Shown here: positions 46,004 to 55,076 of the stretch, in pieces
Position numbering within the stretch: the first letter of the stretch is position 1
How the letters are laid out: every line of letters starts with the position of its first letter
Assembly (NCBI GenBank): GCA_934271235.1
Contig: CAKQQT010000006.1
Location: forward strand, 1-64,000
Length of the DNA: 64,000 bases
Reading direction: 5' to 3'
DNA from: an uncultured Clostridia bacterium
GTDB lineage: Bacteria; Bacillota; Clostridia; Peptostreptococcales; Anaerovoracaceae
Notes under the pieces: model-generated
What the model was told of the DNA's origin: nothing
The model's database searches: none
What the model saw: the letters and a program-made list of their open reading frames with translations, nothing else
Program-made: the position numbers and the translations under genes

Positions 46004-47500
46004 ATGGGTAAAAAGATTCCTTTGTGGCAATGCTTACTCGTTATGCTCGTAATGGTTGGCGCACTGATGTGGTCCATTATCGTAGATGACGGCGGCGAAC
46101 CACACATCGCACTTATCATCGCGGCAGCTTTTGCTGCTATTGTTGCTTGTGCAAACGGCTGGAAATGGGCTTATCTGGAACAGGGTATCCTGGCTTCCAT
46201 CAACCGTTCCATGCAGGCTTGCCTGATCCTGGCTATCGTAGGCGCTATGATCTGCTCCTGGCTGGCAGCCGGAACCATTCCTTCCATGATGTATTACGGC
46301 ATCAAAGTCATCAGCCCGAAAGTATTCTTGCTGACTGCTTGTATCCTTTGCTCCATCGTATCGCTGGCGACTGGCTCATCCTGGTCTACAGCAGGTTCCA
46401 TGGGCGTGGCGCTGATCGGTGTCGGTACCGCACTGGGATTCCCGGTTGCGATGACAGCAGGCGCGGTTGTATCCGGCGCGTACTTCGGTGACAAGATGTC
46501 CCCGTTATCCGATACGACAAACCTTGCTCCGGCCATGGCAGGCGCAACTTTATTCGGACATATCAAACATATGATCTATACGACAGGTACGTCCCTGCTG
46601 ATCGCGTTAGTAGCATATGCGGTCATGGGATTCATGCACGCTTCCAATAACGAAGTGGATATGTCTGTCGTACAGCAGATCTCCGATTTCATTAAAGATT
46701 CTTCCAATATCAGCGTGCTGGCACTGATCCCACCGGTATTTGTAATCGTTGCGGTTGCGATGAAGTTCCCGGCAATCCCGTCTCTGATCGGCGGCGTATT
46801 CATCGGCGTACCTTTCTTTTTCTGGAATAAGGAACACGTAGAAGCAGCAACAGGTCTTCCTCTGAAGAAATCCATCTTCACGATCATGAACAACGGTATC
46901 GGCATGGGTCAAGTTCCGGAAGGCGTGGAAGACGGTTCTGTTATCGCGAAACTGGCTGACCTCTTATCCAACGGCGGTATGCAGGGTATGTTCTGGACGA
47001 TCTCCATCATCCTCTGCGCAATGTGCTTCGGCGGTATCGTAGACGTAACCGGTATCATGGGTACTTTCGCAGAACTGCTGCTCAAAGTCGCAAAGGGCAG
47101 AGGCGGTCTGGTCCTGGCAACTGAATTGATGTGTCTGGTTGTAAACGCTATCTGCTGTGACCAGTACTTAGCACTGGTACTCCCGGGCAGAATGTTCAAG
47201 GAAAAATTCGAAGATATGAGACTGCGTCCGGAGAACTTATCCAGAGCATTGGAAGACTGCGGAACAATCACATCGAACTTCTTCCCTTGGAATACCTGCG
47301 GCGCTACCATGAGGAACTTCCTCGGCGTAGATTCCAGCTACATTCCATATGCGATTTTGAACTGGCTGAACCCGGTCGTATCCATTATCTTCGGCTATAC
47401 CGGCATCACTATGACGAAACTGACCGACGAAGAATATGCGAAGATCCTCGAAGAAAGAGAAGCCGAAAAGGCTGCAGCTCTGAAAGCTTTGGAAGCATAA
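46004..47500 (+). CDS. nhaC: NhaC-family Na+/H+ antiporter
   Basis: A 498-residue inner membrane antiporter of the NhaC family with about 12 hydrophobic segments. The family signature is around SGAYFGDKMSPLSDTTNLAPA. Family members exchange Na+ for H+, and some exchange metabolites such as malate/lactate, so an amino-acid metabolite exchange cannot be excluded. ATG at 46004 has AGGAGG 7 nt upstream; an earlier TTG in frame at 45947 is not needed. It is a single-gene unit with its own terminator. Na+ handling fits the Na+-type c subunit in this window. Confidence 0.9.
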   Translation: MGKKIPLWQCLLVMLVMVGALMWSIIVDDGGEPHIALIIAAAFAAIVACANGWKWAYLEQGILASINRSMQACLILAIVGAMICSWLAAGTIPSMMYYGIKVISPKVFLLTACILCSIVSLATGSSWSTAGSMGVALIGVGTALGFPVAMTAGAVVSGAYFGDKMSPLSDTTNLAPAMAGATLFGHIKHMIYTTGTSLLIALVAYAVMGFMHASNNEVDMSVVQQISDFIKDSSNISVLALIPPVFVIVAVAMKFPAIPSLIGGVFIGVPFFFWNKEHVEAATGLPLKKSIFTIMNNGIGMGQVPEGVEDGSVIAKLADLLSNGGMQGMFWTISIILCAMCFGGIVDVTGIMGTFAELLLKVAKGRGGLVLATELMCLVVNAICCDQYLALVLPGRMFKEKFEDMRLRPENLSRALEDCGTITSNFFPWNTCGATMRNFLGVDSSYIPYAILNWLNPVVSIIFGYTGITMTKLTDEEYAKILEEREAEKAAALKALEA

Positions 47501-47596
47501 TCGATCTTGCTTAACCTGCTTAAATATTATAAGAGGATAAGACCTCAAAAGAGCGAAATGTCCTCCTTATGATATGAAAGATAAATAAATAAAGAG

Positions 47597-47627
47597 CCAA
47601 AAAACCAGGCGATGTCTGGTTTTTTGG
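47597..47627 (+). terminator. Terminator of nhaC
   Basis: CCAAAAAACCAG (47597-47608), loop GCGATGT, CTGGTTTTTTGG (47616-47627), a perfect 12-bp stem with the T run in its 3' arm. Confidence 0.9.
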
Positions 47628-47677
47628 TGTATGGATAAAAGATCCCAAAAATCGGATCTGATCAGACAGGAGGCTGC

Positions 47678-48466
47678 ATGGAACCGAAACTCGCATTTTG
47701 TTACAGCGCCGCGATCATCGCGGAGATCATTGCTCTGGCGCTGCAGATCATGATCATGCAAAAGAATCTGCCGGTTCTGAACCGGGAAGTCAAAAAGATC
47801 AGCACGACCTTTTTTCTGGTCCTGCTTGTGATCTTGAACATCATTGACTTTTTGATCGTTGATGTCAATATTCCGGTCGCGAAGCAGATCGTGCTGATGT
47901 ATGCTGTTGTGCTGACAACACTGTTTGTACAGCGCTTTATTCTCTCGATAAAGACCCTGCACGCGAATTATCAGCAGTGCGGCAGAGAAAAGCGGCGCGG
48001 CATGCTGCTGGAGATTTTGTATGATCTGGCGTTTTTGGCCGTGGTAGTATCCGCGGTGCTGAATACTTTGCGCAGTTCCAGCCTGCCGATCCTGGAGCCG
48101 GGCGGAATGGTGCCGTATCTGGTGACCGGAAGCTGGCTGATGCTGGCAGTTTTGAACGTCTATCTCGTATGGAGATCCTGCAGCGTCATAGAACAGGAAC
48201 TGGAGACGGCGAGCACGCAGGGAGAAGATCTGCTGAATGAAAGCAGCCTGCAGCGGCTGGGAGAAAACTACGGTCTCAGCGACCGAGAACTGGCTATGAT
48301 CGAATACCTGTATCAAGGCAGCAACAACGCGGAGATCGCGGAAGCGCTCGGACTGTCCGAAAACACGATCAAGACCTATAACTTCCGCCTGTACAAAAAA
48401 CTCGGCGTGGAAAACCGCGTTCAGGCGGTCAACAAGATCCGAGAAGAACTTTTGAAACGAAACTGA
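47678..48466 (+). CDS. Membrane-anchored LuxR-family regulator
   Basis: A 262-residue protein with four or five hydrophobic helices in residues about 1-165 and a C-terminal LuxR-type helix-turn-helix in residues about 195-255 (LSDRELAMIEYLYQG, then NNAEIAEALGLSENTIKTYN). There is no receiver domain. The regulator is therefore fixed in the membrane and probably senses something there. A good AGGAGG precedes the ATG. It lies alone between nhaC and the convergent DUF2804 gene. Confidence 0.85.
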   Translation: MEPKLAFCYSAAIIAEIIALALQIMIMQKNLPVLNREVKKISTTFFLVLLVILNIIDFLIVDVNIPVAKQIVLMYAVVLTTLFVQRFILSIKTLHANYQQCGREKRRGMLLEILYDLAFLAVVVSAVLNTLRSSSLPILEPGGMVPYLVTGSWLMLAVLNVYLVWRSCSVIEQELETASTQGEDLLNESSLQRLGENYGLSDRELAMIEYLYQGSNNAEIAEALGLSENTIKTYNFRLYKKLGVENRVQAVNKIREELLKRN

Positions 48467-48480
48467 ATAAGACAAAAAAG

Positions 48481-48523
48481 AAGGCCGCCTGTGTGATGCG
48501 ATGCATCCGCAGACGGTCTTTTT
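48481..48523. terminator. Bidirectional terminator, LuxR and DUF2804 genes
   Basis: An imperfect 13-position stem (48481-48493 with 48508-48520; one mismatch, two G-U pairs) with T-rich tails on both strands (TTTTT on plus; TTTTTTG on minus). Confidence 0.75.
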
Positions 48524-48527
48524 ACGA

Positions 48528-49625
48528 TCACCACTTGTTATGTACTTTCTCCGCGAATCCCAAAAAGTCCTTGACTTCGATCACCGTGCCGTCGTCGAGG
48601 ACGGCGCGGCCGGTAAATTTTCCGAAGACCTGATGCTGGTCGGAGCAGATCAGCTTGACGTCCGTACAGGCAGCGCGGTCGATGATCGGCATGAAATCCA
48701 TTTCAAAACGACCGTCATCGCTGGTAAAGGTCCACGGCGACATGTAATCCTCCGTGAAATCCGCGGTGGTGACGGTAGTCCCACTGCTTCCGCCGCAGCA
48801 GCCTCCGCGGGTGATGTATTTTTTGTTCTTGATCGGAATATGGAAAAATACATGGTTCAGTTTATGCGCCTTACCGTTATAGAAGAGCATATTTTCGGTC
48901 GCCGCGGAGGTATCCCCGAATCCGTAACCGATATTCCAGCCGAACGGAACGCCGTCCACCAGGCCGGAGGCACTGCCCCAATACCAGGTGTTTTCGTAGG
49001 TCCAGACTCCGCGACCCCAGTCCAGCACCGCAAAAGCAGAGCCCGGTTCAAAGTCATAGGTCTTGCCGTCAAAACGCACCTGACCGGACGCCGGCAGACA
49101 GTTGATCTTCTGGTTTAAGTAAAACGCCGTTTCTTTTTCGGAGAACGGAGTCACGATGACCATGGACTCCTGCTGCGGATTTTCAAGGCGGATCTGGCCG
49201 TCGATCGGCTTTCCGTCTAAGAACTTGTCCATGTGGAAGGTCAGCAGACGATGATCGCCGTGGTGTTCGAAGCAGATCTTGTGATGTCTGCCGCCGGAAG
49301 AGACGCTGCCGCTTGCCGAGGAAGCGGGAAAATTCCGCTTGCCGAGCGGCAGGAAAGACATCGGGCTGTTCGTATGTTCCCAAGGAATGCGAAAATCCAG
49401 CAGGGAAACACTGTCGAGACCCATATAGGAATTATCCGCGATGGTCAGCGCGACCGCAAAATCCTTACAGGCGATCAGATAATAATCCCACTCCTTGATG
49501 CGCAGCGCGCCGCCCTTGATGGCGCTGCGCTGATATTCCGGCATCAGCCCCTTGCTGTATCCCGGCTCGATGAGAACCCCGCGGCTGTCGAGCAGCGGAT
49601 GAACGGTCGTAATTTCGTGCTGCAT
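48528..49625 (-). CDS. DUF2804 family protein
   Basis: A 365-residue protein of the DUF2804 family, all-beta in character, with the conserved WGRGVWTYENTWYWGSASG and GWNIGYGFGD segments. Members resemble lipocalin/carotenoid-hydratase-like sandwiches, and the function is unknown. AGGAGG precedes the ATG, and a palindrome GGCGATC-GGT-GATCGCC is upstream at 49650-49666. Confidence 0.8.
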   Translation of the reverse strand: MQHEITTVHPLLDSRGVLIEPGYSKGLMPEYQRSAIKGGALRIKEWDYYLIACKDFAVALTIADNSYMGLDSVSLLDFRIPWEHTNSPMSFLPLGKRNFPASSASGSVSSGGRHHKICFEHHGDHRLLTFHMDKFLDGKPIDGQIRLENPQQESMVIVTPFSEKETAFYLNQKINCLPASGQVRFDGKTYDFEPGSAFAVLDWGRGVWTYENTWYWGSASGLVDGVPFGWNIGYGFGDTSAATENMLFYNGKAHKLNHVFFHIPIKNKKYITRGGCCGGSSGTTVTTADFTEDYMSPWTFTSDDGRFEMDFMPIIDRAACTDVKLICSDQHQVFGKFTGRAVLDDGTVIEVKDFLGFAEKVHNKW

Positions 49626-49782
49626 ATGCGAACCTCCTTATTGTGAAAAGGCGATCGGTGATCGCCGACAGAATTGCGTTTTTTCTATTCTAAAGATAAC
49701 AAATTTATGTGATTTTCGCAAGGTTTTCCTGTATAATAAAACGAGAGAAACGATTTCGGATAAAAGGACAGGAAAGAAACAA

Positions 49783-50895
49783 ATGGAGAAAACAGATATT
49801 CTGGCGATCAATCCCGGATCGACCAGTACGAAGATCGGCGTTTTTCGCGATGAAGAAAAACTGTTTGAAAAAACGATCGCGCATGACCCGGACAAGCTGC
49901 TGTCTTATGGAACGATCCCCGGGCAGCTGCCGTATCGCATGGAGATCTTGCAGAGGGTTCTGACAGAAATGCGGTATCCGCTCGCGGATCTGGCGGCAGT
50001 GGTCGGTCGAGGCGGCATTCTGGTCGGACTGAAAGGCGGCGGCTATTACGCGGGCGCGGCGCTGAGCGAAGCGATGAAGCGGCCGGATATCCCGCAGCAC
50101 GCGTCGAACCTCGGCGCCATGATGGCATGGGAGCTTGCGGCGCCGCTGCACATTCCATCGTATATTTACGATTCTACGGTGGGATGCGAGCTGACGGAAT
50201 TGGCAAAGATCTCCGGGCTCGCGGAAATTGAACGATACGGATGTTTTCATGTGCTGAATGCCAGAGCACAGGCGATGCATTACGCGGACGCGATCGGGGC
50301 AGACTATCGGAAACTGCAGCTGATCGTCTGCCATATGGGCGGCGGGATCACGGTCAGCGCGCTTAAAGACGGCAAGATCATCGACGGATCGTCTTATGAC
50401 GATGGACCGATGTCTCCGGAACGGACCGGCGGGATCCCACTGATCCTCTGGACCGACCTCTGTTATTCCGGCAAATATACCAGAGAAGAGATGCAGAAAA
50501 AAATCTGCGGTAAAGGCGGACTGTACTCTTATCTGGGGACGACCTCCGTGCAGGAAGTCGAGCATCGGATCGCGCAAGGTGACCGGCAGGCGGAAACCGT
50601 GCTGGAAGCGATGGCCTATCAGACGGCAAAAGCGATCGCGGCGGCTGCCGTGACGTTCGCGGGCAAGGTGGATGCCGTGATCCTGACCGGCGGCGCGGCG
50701 CATTCTCGTTATCTCACCGAAAAAGTCAAAGCCTACGCAGGCTGGGTCGGTGAATTTGTGATCATGCCGGGCGAGGATGAGCTCGGTGCACTGGCCAGAG
50801 GCGCACAGCGCATTCTGCGCGGAACGGAAAACGCACGGCGTTATACAGAAGAAACCCAAATGTCAGACGGTCAACCAAACGAGAAAAAAGGGTGA
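49783..50895 (+). CDS. buk: Butyrate kinase
   Basis: A 370-residue acetokinase-family enzyme that makes ATP and butyrate from butyryl phosphate. The N-terminal phosphate loop INPGSTSTKIG and the HMGGGITVSALKDG segment are typical. No phosphotransbutyrylase gene is adjacent, so the butyryl phosphate source lies elsewhere. A TATAAT box is at 49732-49737; its -35 partner is poor. Confidence 0.92.
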   Translation: MEKTDILAINPGSTSTKIGVFRDEEKLFEKTIAHDPDKLLSYGTIPGQLPYRMEILQRVLTEMRYPLADLAAVVGRGGILVGLKGGGYYAGAALSEAMKRPDIPQHASNLGAMMAWELAAPLHIPSYIYDSTVGCELTELAKISGLAEIERYGCFHVLNARAQAMHYADAIGADYRKLQLIVCHMGGGITVSALKDGKIIDGSSYDDGPMSPERTGGIPLILWTDLCYSGKYTREEMQKKICGKGGLYSYLGTTSVQEVEHRIAQGDRQAETVLEAMAYQTAKAIAAAAVTFAGKVDAVILTGGAAHSRYLTEKVKAYAGWVGEFVIMPGEDELGALARGAQRILRGTENARRYTEETQMSDGQPNEKKG

Positions 50896-50952
50896 CAATG
50901 ACGAAAAATATCGAAAGTTGACGAAAAATGTCAAAAAAGGAGAAAATCTTTT

Positions 50953-51558
50953 ATGAAAAAACTACTTTTTGTAAACTGCTGCCTGCGCGGCGAGGAATCC
51001 AGGACCTTGCTCTTGTGCCGAGACTATCTCGCGAAGTTCGCGCGGAAAATGGCAGAAAAAGGTGAGGAATGGACGATCGAAGAGATCGATCTGGCAGAGG
51101 AGGACATTGCGGTTCAGGATGCGGCATCCGCAGCAAAAAGCGAACAGCTGATCCGCCAAAAGGCGTTTGACGATCCGATGTTCCGCTATGCGGACCAGAT
51201 GATCGCGGCAGACTTCCTTCTGATCGGCACGCCGTACTGGGATCTGGATTTCCCGGCAAAGCTGAAGATCTATCTGGAACGCTGCAGTGTCAGCGGCCTG
51301 TCGTTCATCTACAGTCCGGAAGGTATCCCGCACGGACAGTGCCGGGCAGAGCGTCTGGTCTATCTGACGACCGCGGGCGGCGTGATCGGGGATCTGAATT
51401 TCGGCTTTGCTTATGTAAAAGGATTGTTTCAGAATCTGCTCGGCGTCAGCAGGGTGGATCTGATCGCGGCGGAAGCGCTGGATATCATCGGCAATGATGT
51501 GAACGCGATCTTAGAAGACGCGAAAAAAGCGATCGACGAGCAGATCGAGACGCTTTAA
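50953..51558 (+). CDS. NAD(P)H-dependent FMN oxidoreductase, flavodoxin-like fold
   Basis: A 201-residue protein of the NADPH quinone reductase / FMN-dependent azoreductase family. The N-terminal FVNCCLRGEESRT segment is the flavin phosphate loop, and IGTPYWDLDFPAKLKIYLER and YLTTAGGVIGD are family motifs. It likely reduces quinones or azo compounds by two-electron transfer. AAGGAG lies just before the ATG. Confidence 0.82.
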   Translation: MKKLLFVNCCLRGEESRTLLLCRDYLAKFARKMAEKGEEWTIEEIDLAEEDIAVQDAASAAKSEQLIRQKAFDDPMFRYADQMIAADFLLIGTPYWDLDFPAKLKIYLERCSVSGLSFIYSPEGIPHGQCRAERLVYLTTAGGVIGDLNFGFAYVKGLFQNLLGVSRVDLIAAEALDIIGNDVNAILEDAKKAIDEQIETL

Positions 51559-51627
51559 AGCGGTCTGTGGTAAGATTTGAAAATCAAAAGCAGGCATAAA
51601 CGCCATGCGCAGGCTCATACTAAATTT

Positions 51628-52029
51628 ATGAGTTTGAGGGAAATGGTAAATGAAAACAATTCAATATGGCTGGAGATCGCGGTCTTTGTGTTGGGCGGGT
51701 GTGCTTACGGTCTGATGGAGATCCTGTACCGCGGGCACACGCACTGGACGATGCTGGTGACCGGAGGGGCCTGTGTGCTGACGCTGTTTTACCTGCGGGA
51801 ATGGCTGCTCGCGCAGCCGCTTGTTCTGGGAGCGCTGGCAGGCGCGGTGATCATTACGATCTATGAGCTTTCGGTCGGCATGATCGTCAACCTCAAGCTG
51901 GGCTGGCAGGTATGGGACTACTCCGCGCAGCCGGGAAATGTACTGGGGCAGATCTGCCCGGCGTTTACGGCGATCTGGTTTGTGGTCTGCTTTCTGTTCC
52001 TGACCGGCGTGCGCCTGCTGCATATTTAG
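51628..52029 (+). CDS. Putative ABC-transporter type IV / CmpB-family membrane protein
   Basis: A small membrane protein of about 133 residues with four hydrophobic helices. WQVWDYSAQPGNVLGQICPAF is the signature segment of the CmpB-like (PF06541) family, whose function is poorly known. The start is uncertain: ATG at 51628 and at 51643 and a TTG at 51577 are all in frame, and no convincing ribosome site decides between them. Confidence 0.72.
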   Translation: MSLREMVNENNSIWLEIAVFVLGGCAYGLMEILYRGHTHWTMLVTGGACVLTLFYLREWLLAQPLVLGALAGAVIITIYELSVGMIVNLKLGWQVWDYSAQPGNVLGQICPAFTAIWFVVCFLFLTGVRLLHI

Positions 52030-52171
52030 TGCAGCGGCGCCTGACTGCGGGACTGTCGTTCAGGATATCCGGATCCGTCGGTCCAAGGCCGTGAAGATCA
52101 CCGGTCCGGCACAGCAGCAAAAGATGCGGCAGCAAAAATAAAATTTGACAGAGATAAAAATAGGAGAAAGT

Positions 52172-53704
52172 ATGAGCTACGATTATAAGAAATTACAAAA
52201 CGGAAGTGACATCCGCGGCGTTGCCATGGAGGGCATCGCAGGAGAAGCGGTCAATCTCGGAACAGAAGAGACCATGCGTCTGACCAAGGGCTTTGTGCTC
52301 TGGCTCAGTGAAAAACTGCAAAAAAGCCCGCAGGAACTTACGATCTCGGTAGGACACGACAGCAGGCTCAGCGCGGAAAGCCTGAAACAGGCGATCCTCA
52401 CCGCGATGCAGGAGGTGGGCGCGACGGTTTATGACTGCAGTCTGGCCTCGACCCCGGCCATGTTCATGTCGACGATCTTTGAGGATTATCGGTGCGATGG
52501 GGCGATCATGATCACCGCCAGCCATCTGCCGTTCAACCGCAACGGGTTTAAGTATTTTGACCGTGACGGCGGTCTGAACAAAGAAGATATCCGCCATATC
52601 ATCGACTGCGCGCAGTGCGAAAATCTCGACGATCATTTTGCAGCCGAGACTGAAGCCGGTACCGTACATAAAAAAGACTTGATCGCAAGATACGCCGCGC
52701 ATCTCCGGGAAAAGATCGTCGCGGAAGTGCAGCATCCGGAAACGCCGGATAAACCGCTTATAGGCTTGAAAATTGTCGTCGACGCCGGAAACGGCGCGGG
52801 CGGATTTTACGCGCAGCAGATCCTGGAGCCGCTGGGGGCGGACGTTTCCGCGAGTCAGTTCTTGGAACCGGACGGACATTTTCCGAATCACCAGCCGAAT
52901 CCGGAGAACAAGGACGCCATGGAGTCTATCAGCCGCCGCGTTGTGGAAAGCGGCGCGGACTTCGGACTGATCTTTGATACCGATGTGGATCGGTCTTCCG
53001 CGGTCGACAAGAACGGCAGAGAGATCAGCCGCAACGCCATCGTTGCTATGGCAGCGGCGCTGATCGCGGTCGAACATCCGGGAACCACCGTGGTGACGGA
53101 CAGCATCACCAGTGATGAGCTGACCGTATATCTGGAACAGTGCTTGGGCCTCAAACATCTGCGGTTTAAGCGCGGCTACAAGAACGTGATCAACAAGTCG
53201 ATCGAACTGAACCGGGCAGGTATCGACAGCCAGTTGGCGATCGAGACTTCGGGGCATGCGGCCTACAAAGAGAACTATTTCCTCGATGACGGCGCATATC
53301 TGGCGACCAAGATCGTCATCAAAGCGGCGCAGCTCGCGCAAAAGGGCGTAGGCATCGATGTCCTGCTGGAATCCCTCAAGGAACCGAAGGAAGCACTGGA
53401 AGTGCGTTTTCCGATCCAAGGGGAAGATTTCGCAGCCTGCGGCGAAAAGGTCCTTGCCGACCTCAAAATCTGGGCATCCGCACCGGAACAGGCGGCGCGC
53501 GGATTTTCCTTAGTGGAACCGAACTACGAAGGCGTGCGTCTCAACATCCGCACTGCGGACACCGCCGGCTGGTGCCTGCTCCGCAAGTCACTGCACGATC
53601 CGATCCTGCCGCTGAACGTGGAGGTCAGCATAGGCAGCGCGCAAAAAATTTTGGATGAGATCAAAGATTTTTTGCGCAATTACGAGCAGATTGTGGTAAG
53701 ATAG
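52172..53704 (+). CDS. Phosphomannomutase/phosphoglucomutase family protein
   Basis: A 510-residue alpha-D-phosphohexomutase. The phosphoserine loop is TASHLPFNRNG, the Mg2+ loop DTDVDRS, the sugar-specificity region SGHAAYKEN, and the C-terminal phosphate-binding domain follows. It interconverts 1- and 6-phosphates of mannose or glucose for envelope precursors; the preferred sugar is not settled by sequence. ATG at 52172 has AGGAGA upstream; an earlier GTG-type start is unnecessary. Confidence 0.88.
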   Translation: MSYDYKKLQNGSDIRGVAMEGIAGEAVNLGTEETMRLTKGFVLWLSEKLQKSPQELTISVGHDSRLSAESLKQAILTAMQEVGATVYDCSLASTPAMFMSTIFEDYRCDGAIMITASHLPFNRNGFKYFDRDGGLNKEDIRHIIDCAQCENLDDHFAAETEAGTVHKKDLIARYAAHLREKIVAEVQHPETPDKPLIGLKIVVDAGNGAGGFYAQQILEPLGADVSASQFLEPDGHFPNHQPNPENKDAMESISRRVVESGADFGLIFDTDVDRSSAVDKNGREISRNAIVAMAAALIAVEHPGTTVVTDSITSDELTVYLEQCLGLKHLRFKRGYKNVINKSIELNRAGIDSQLAIETSGHAAYKENYFLDDGAYLATKIVIKAAQLAQKGVGIDVLLESLKEPKEALEVRFPIQGEDFAACGEKVLADLKIWASAPEQAARGFSLVEPNYEGVRLNIRTADTAGWCLLRKSLHDPILPLNVEVSIGSAQKILDEIKDFLRNYEQIVVR

Positions 53705-53772
53705 TGATATCGCAGATGACTGCGAGGCAGGAAGCGGCTTAAACCGCGGTCTGCGAAAAGAAATTACAACAA

Positions 53773-53963
53773 GACAGAGTAGGGACGGTGCGTTAAGTGT
53801 CGGCGGATGGGAAGTTGCCGCCGAACGAAAGCAAACTTTTGCTGCGGTGCCGTGCCCGCATCCGCTGCTGCAATAAGAGACAAAAATCTCCTTTTGCGGC
53901 GACTGTCGCAAAGATGGGTTTTGTGCATGGATGCACTGGCACAAGATCCGAAAAGGAGGTTTT
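53773..53963 (+). promoter_or_regulatory. Tetrahydrofolate (THF) riboswitch with ribosome-site-sequestering platform
   Basis: The aptamer (53773-53868) matches the THF-I class closely: AGAGTAG at the 5' side, GCGTTAAGTGTCGGCGGATGG, a GCCGCCGAACGAAAGC junction, TGCGGTGCCGTGC, and the closing CGCATCCGCT. Downstream, AAAATCTCCTTTT (53883-53895) is complementary over 13 positions (one G-U) to AAAAGGAGGTTTT (53951-53963), which contains the folT Shine-Dalgarno. Small hairpins lie between. Folate binding would favour ribosome-site masking, so translation of folT falls when folate is plentiful. Confidence 0.93.
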
Positions 53964-53965
53964 TT

Positions 53966-54472
53966 ATGAAAAAATTAGATCTGAAGGCTATGGTAGTTTG
54001 TGCTGCCCTGATCGCTGCTGCGATCGTACTTTCGAGGTTCCTGTCCATTAACGCCTGGAACCTGAAAATCGGTTTTACGTTCGTGCCGGTTTTTATCGCG
54101 GCTTATCTTTACGGGCCGGCGGGCGGTGCGATCGTCGGCGGTATTGCGGACTTTATCGGCGCGATCCTGTTTCCGATCGGGGCTTACTTCCCGGGATTTA
54201 CGCTGACCTGTGTGATCACCGGCGTGATATATGGCTTGCTGCTGCACAAGAAACAGACGCCGCTGCGCATTTTGCTCGCGGTTGCCATGGTACAGCTTGG
54301 CTGCGGGCTGCTGGTCAATACATACTGGATCTCGATCCTGTACGGTTCTCCGTTTACGGCGCTGCTGGCAACTCGGAGCGTACAGTGCCTGATCATGATG
54401 CCGGTCGAGTTCATCGTCATCGGTACGATGAGCCGCCTGCTTGCGCATCATAAGGCGAGCCTTACCGCATAG
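53966..54472 (+). CDS. folT: Folate ECF transporter S component FolT
   Basis: A 168-residue membrane protein with about five or six hydrophobic segments. It is the substrate-binding component of an energy-coupling factor transporter; LKIGFTFVPVFIAAYLYGP and GGIADFIGAILFP are typical of the folate family. The shared EcfAAT energising module is elsewhere. ATG at 53966 follows AAGGAGG, which is the target of the THF riboswitch. Longer upstream frames would read through the aptamer and are rejected. Confidence 0.93.
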   Translation: MKKLDLKAMVVCAALIAAAIVLSRFLSINAWNLKIGFTFVPVFIAAYLYGPAGGAIVGGIADFIGAILFPIGAYFPGFTLTCVITGVIYGLLLHKKQTPLRILLAVAMVQLGCGLLVNTYWISILYGSPFTALLATRSVQCLIMMPVEFIVIGTMSRLLAHHKASLTA

Positions 54473-54528
54473 GCGTGCCCGCGAGGGGGAAATATAGAGG
54501 CTAATAAGAAAACAGAATCAGAAAAAGG

Positions 54529-54574
54529 ATGACCGGATGCAGGGACCAAAGCTCTGCAGCCCGGTCATTTTTTA
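54529..54574 (+). terminator. Terminator of folT
   Basis: ATGACCGG (54529-54536) pairs with CCGGTCAT (54561-54568), with inner TGCAG/CTGCA, followed by six T. Confidence 0.88.
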
Positions 54575-54605
54575 TAGGCAAATCGGACAGCAGCTCTTTT
54601 TTGAA

Positions 54606-55076
54606 CTACAGCAGCAGTTCCATGTAAATATCCGACAGTTCAAAATGCGGCCGGTCACAAGTGGTGTAGGTAAATCCCATACTTTCGTAAAGCCGCAGCG
54701 CAGAAGTCAGCTGATGATTCGAGGAAAGGGTAAGTTTGTGCTTGCCTTCTTTTTTTGCGATCTCCAGCACTGTCTCCATGAGTGCTCTGCCGATGCCTTG
54801 ACCGCGCGCGTTTTCCCGGACGCCGAGTTTTAGGATCTCGCAGGAGTCGCCGTTGTTCTCAAGCATGACCATACCGAGGACATCTTCTGCGGGATGATCG
54901 CCGGACGGAGCGTCCTTGACCGCAAGCAGGACATGACCGCCGCCGTCAAGGATCTGTTCCGGGTGGTTGACCATTTCGACATCTAAATCTTCTAAAATAT
55001 CATATTGCTTAAGCCATGCCAGAGAAATTTCCGGAAGGGCGGGCAGATATACCGGTTCGTAAGGAATAATTTTCAT
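54606..55076 (-). CDS. GNAT-family N-acetyltransferase
   Basis: A 156-residue acetyltransferase. The acetyl-CoA pyrophosphate loop is ENARGQGIGRALME and the C-terminal LTLSSNHQLTSALRLYESMGF is the usual motif B region. The acceptor substrate is unknown. Single-gene unit on the minus strand, convergent with folT. Confidence 0.85.
   Translation of the reverse strand: MKIIPYEPVYLPALPEISLAWLKQYDILEDLDVEMVNHPEQILDGGGHVLLAVKDAPSGDHPAEDVLGMVMLENNGDSCEILKLGVRENARGQGIGRALMETVLEIAKKEGKHKLTLSSNHQLTSALRLYESMGFTYTTCDRPHFELSDIYMELLL

Noticed and set aside
53797..53965. Open frames running into folT from upstream
   Set aside because: They would translate the THF riboswitch and its platform.
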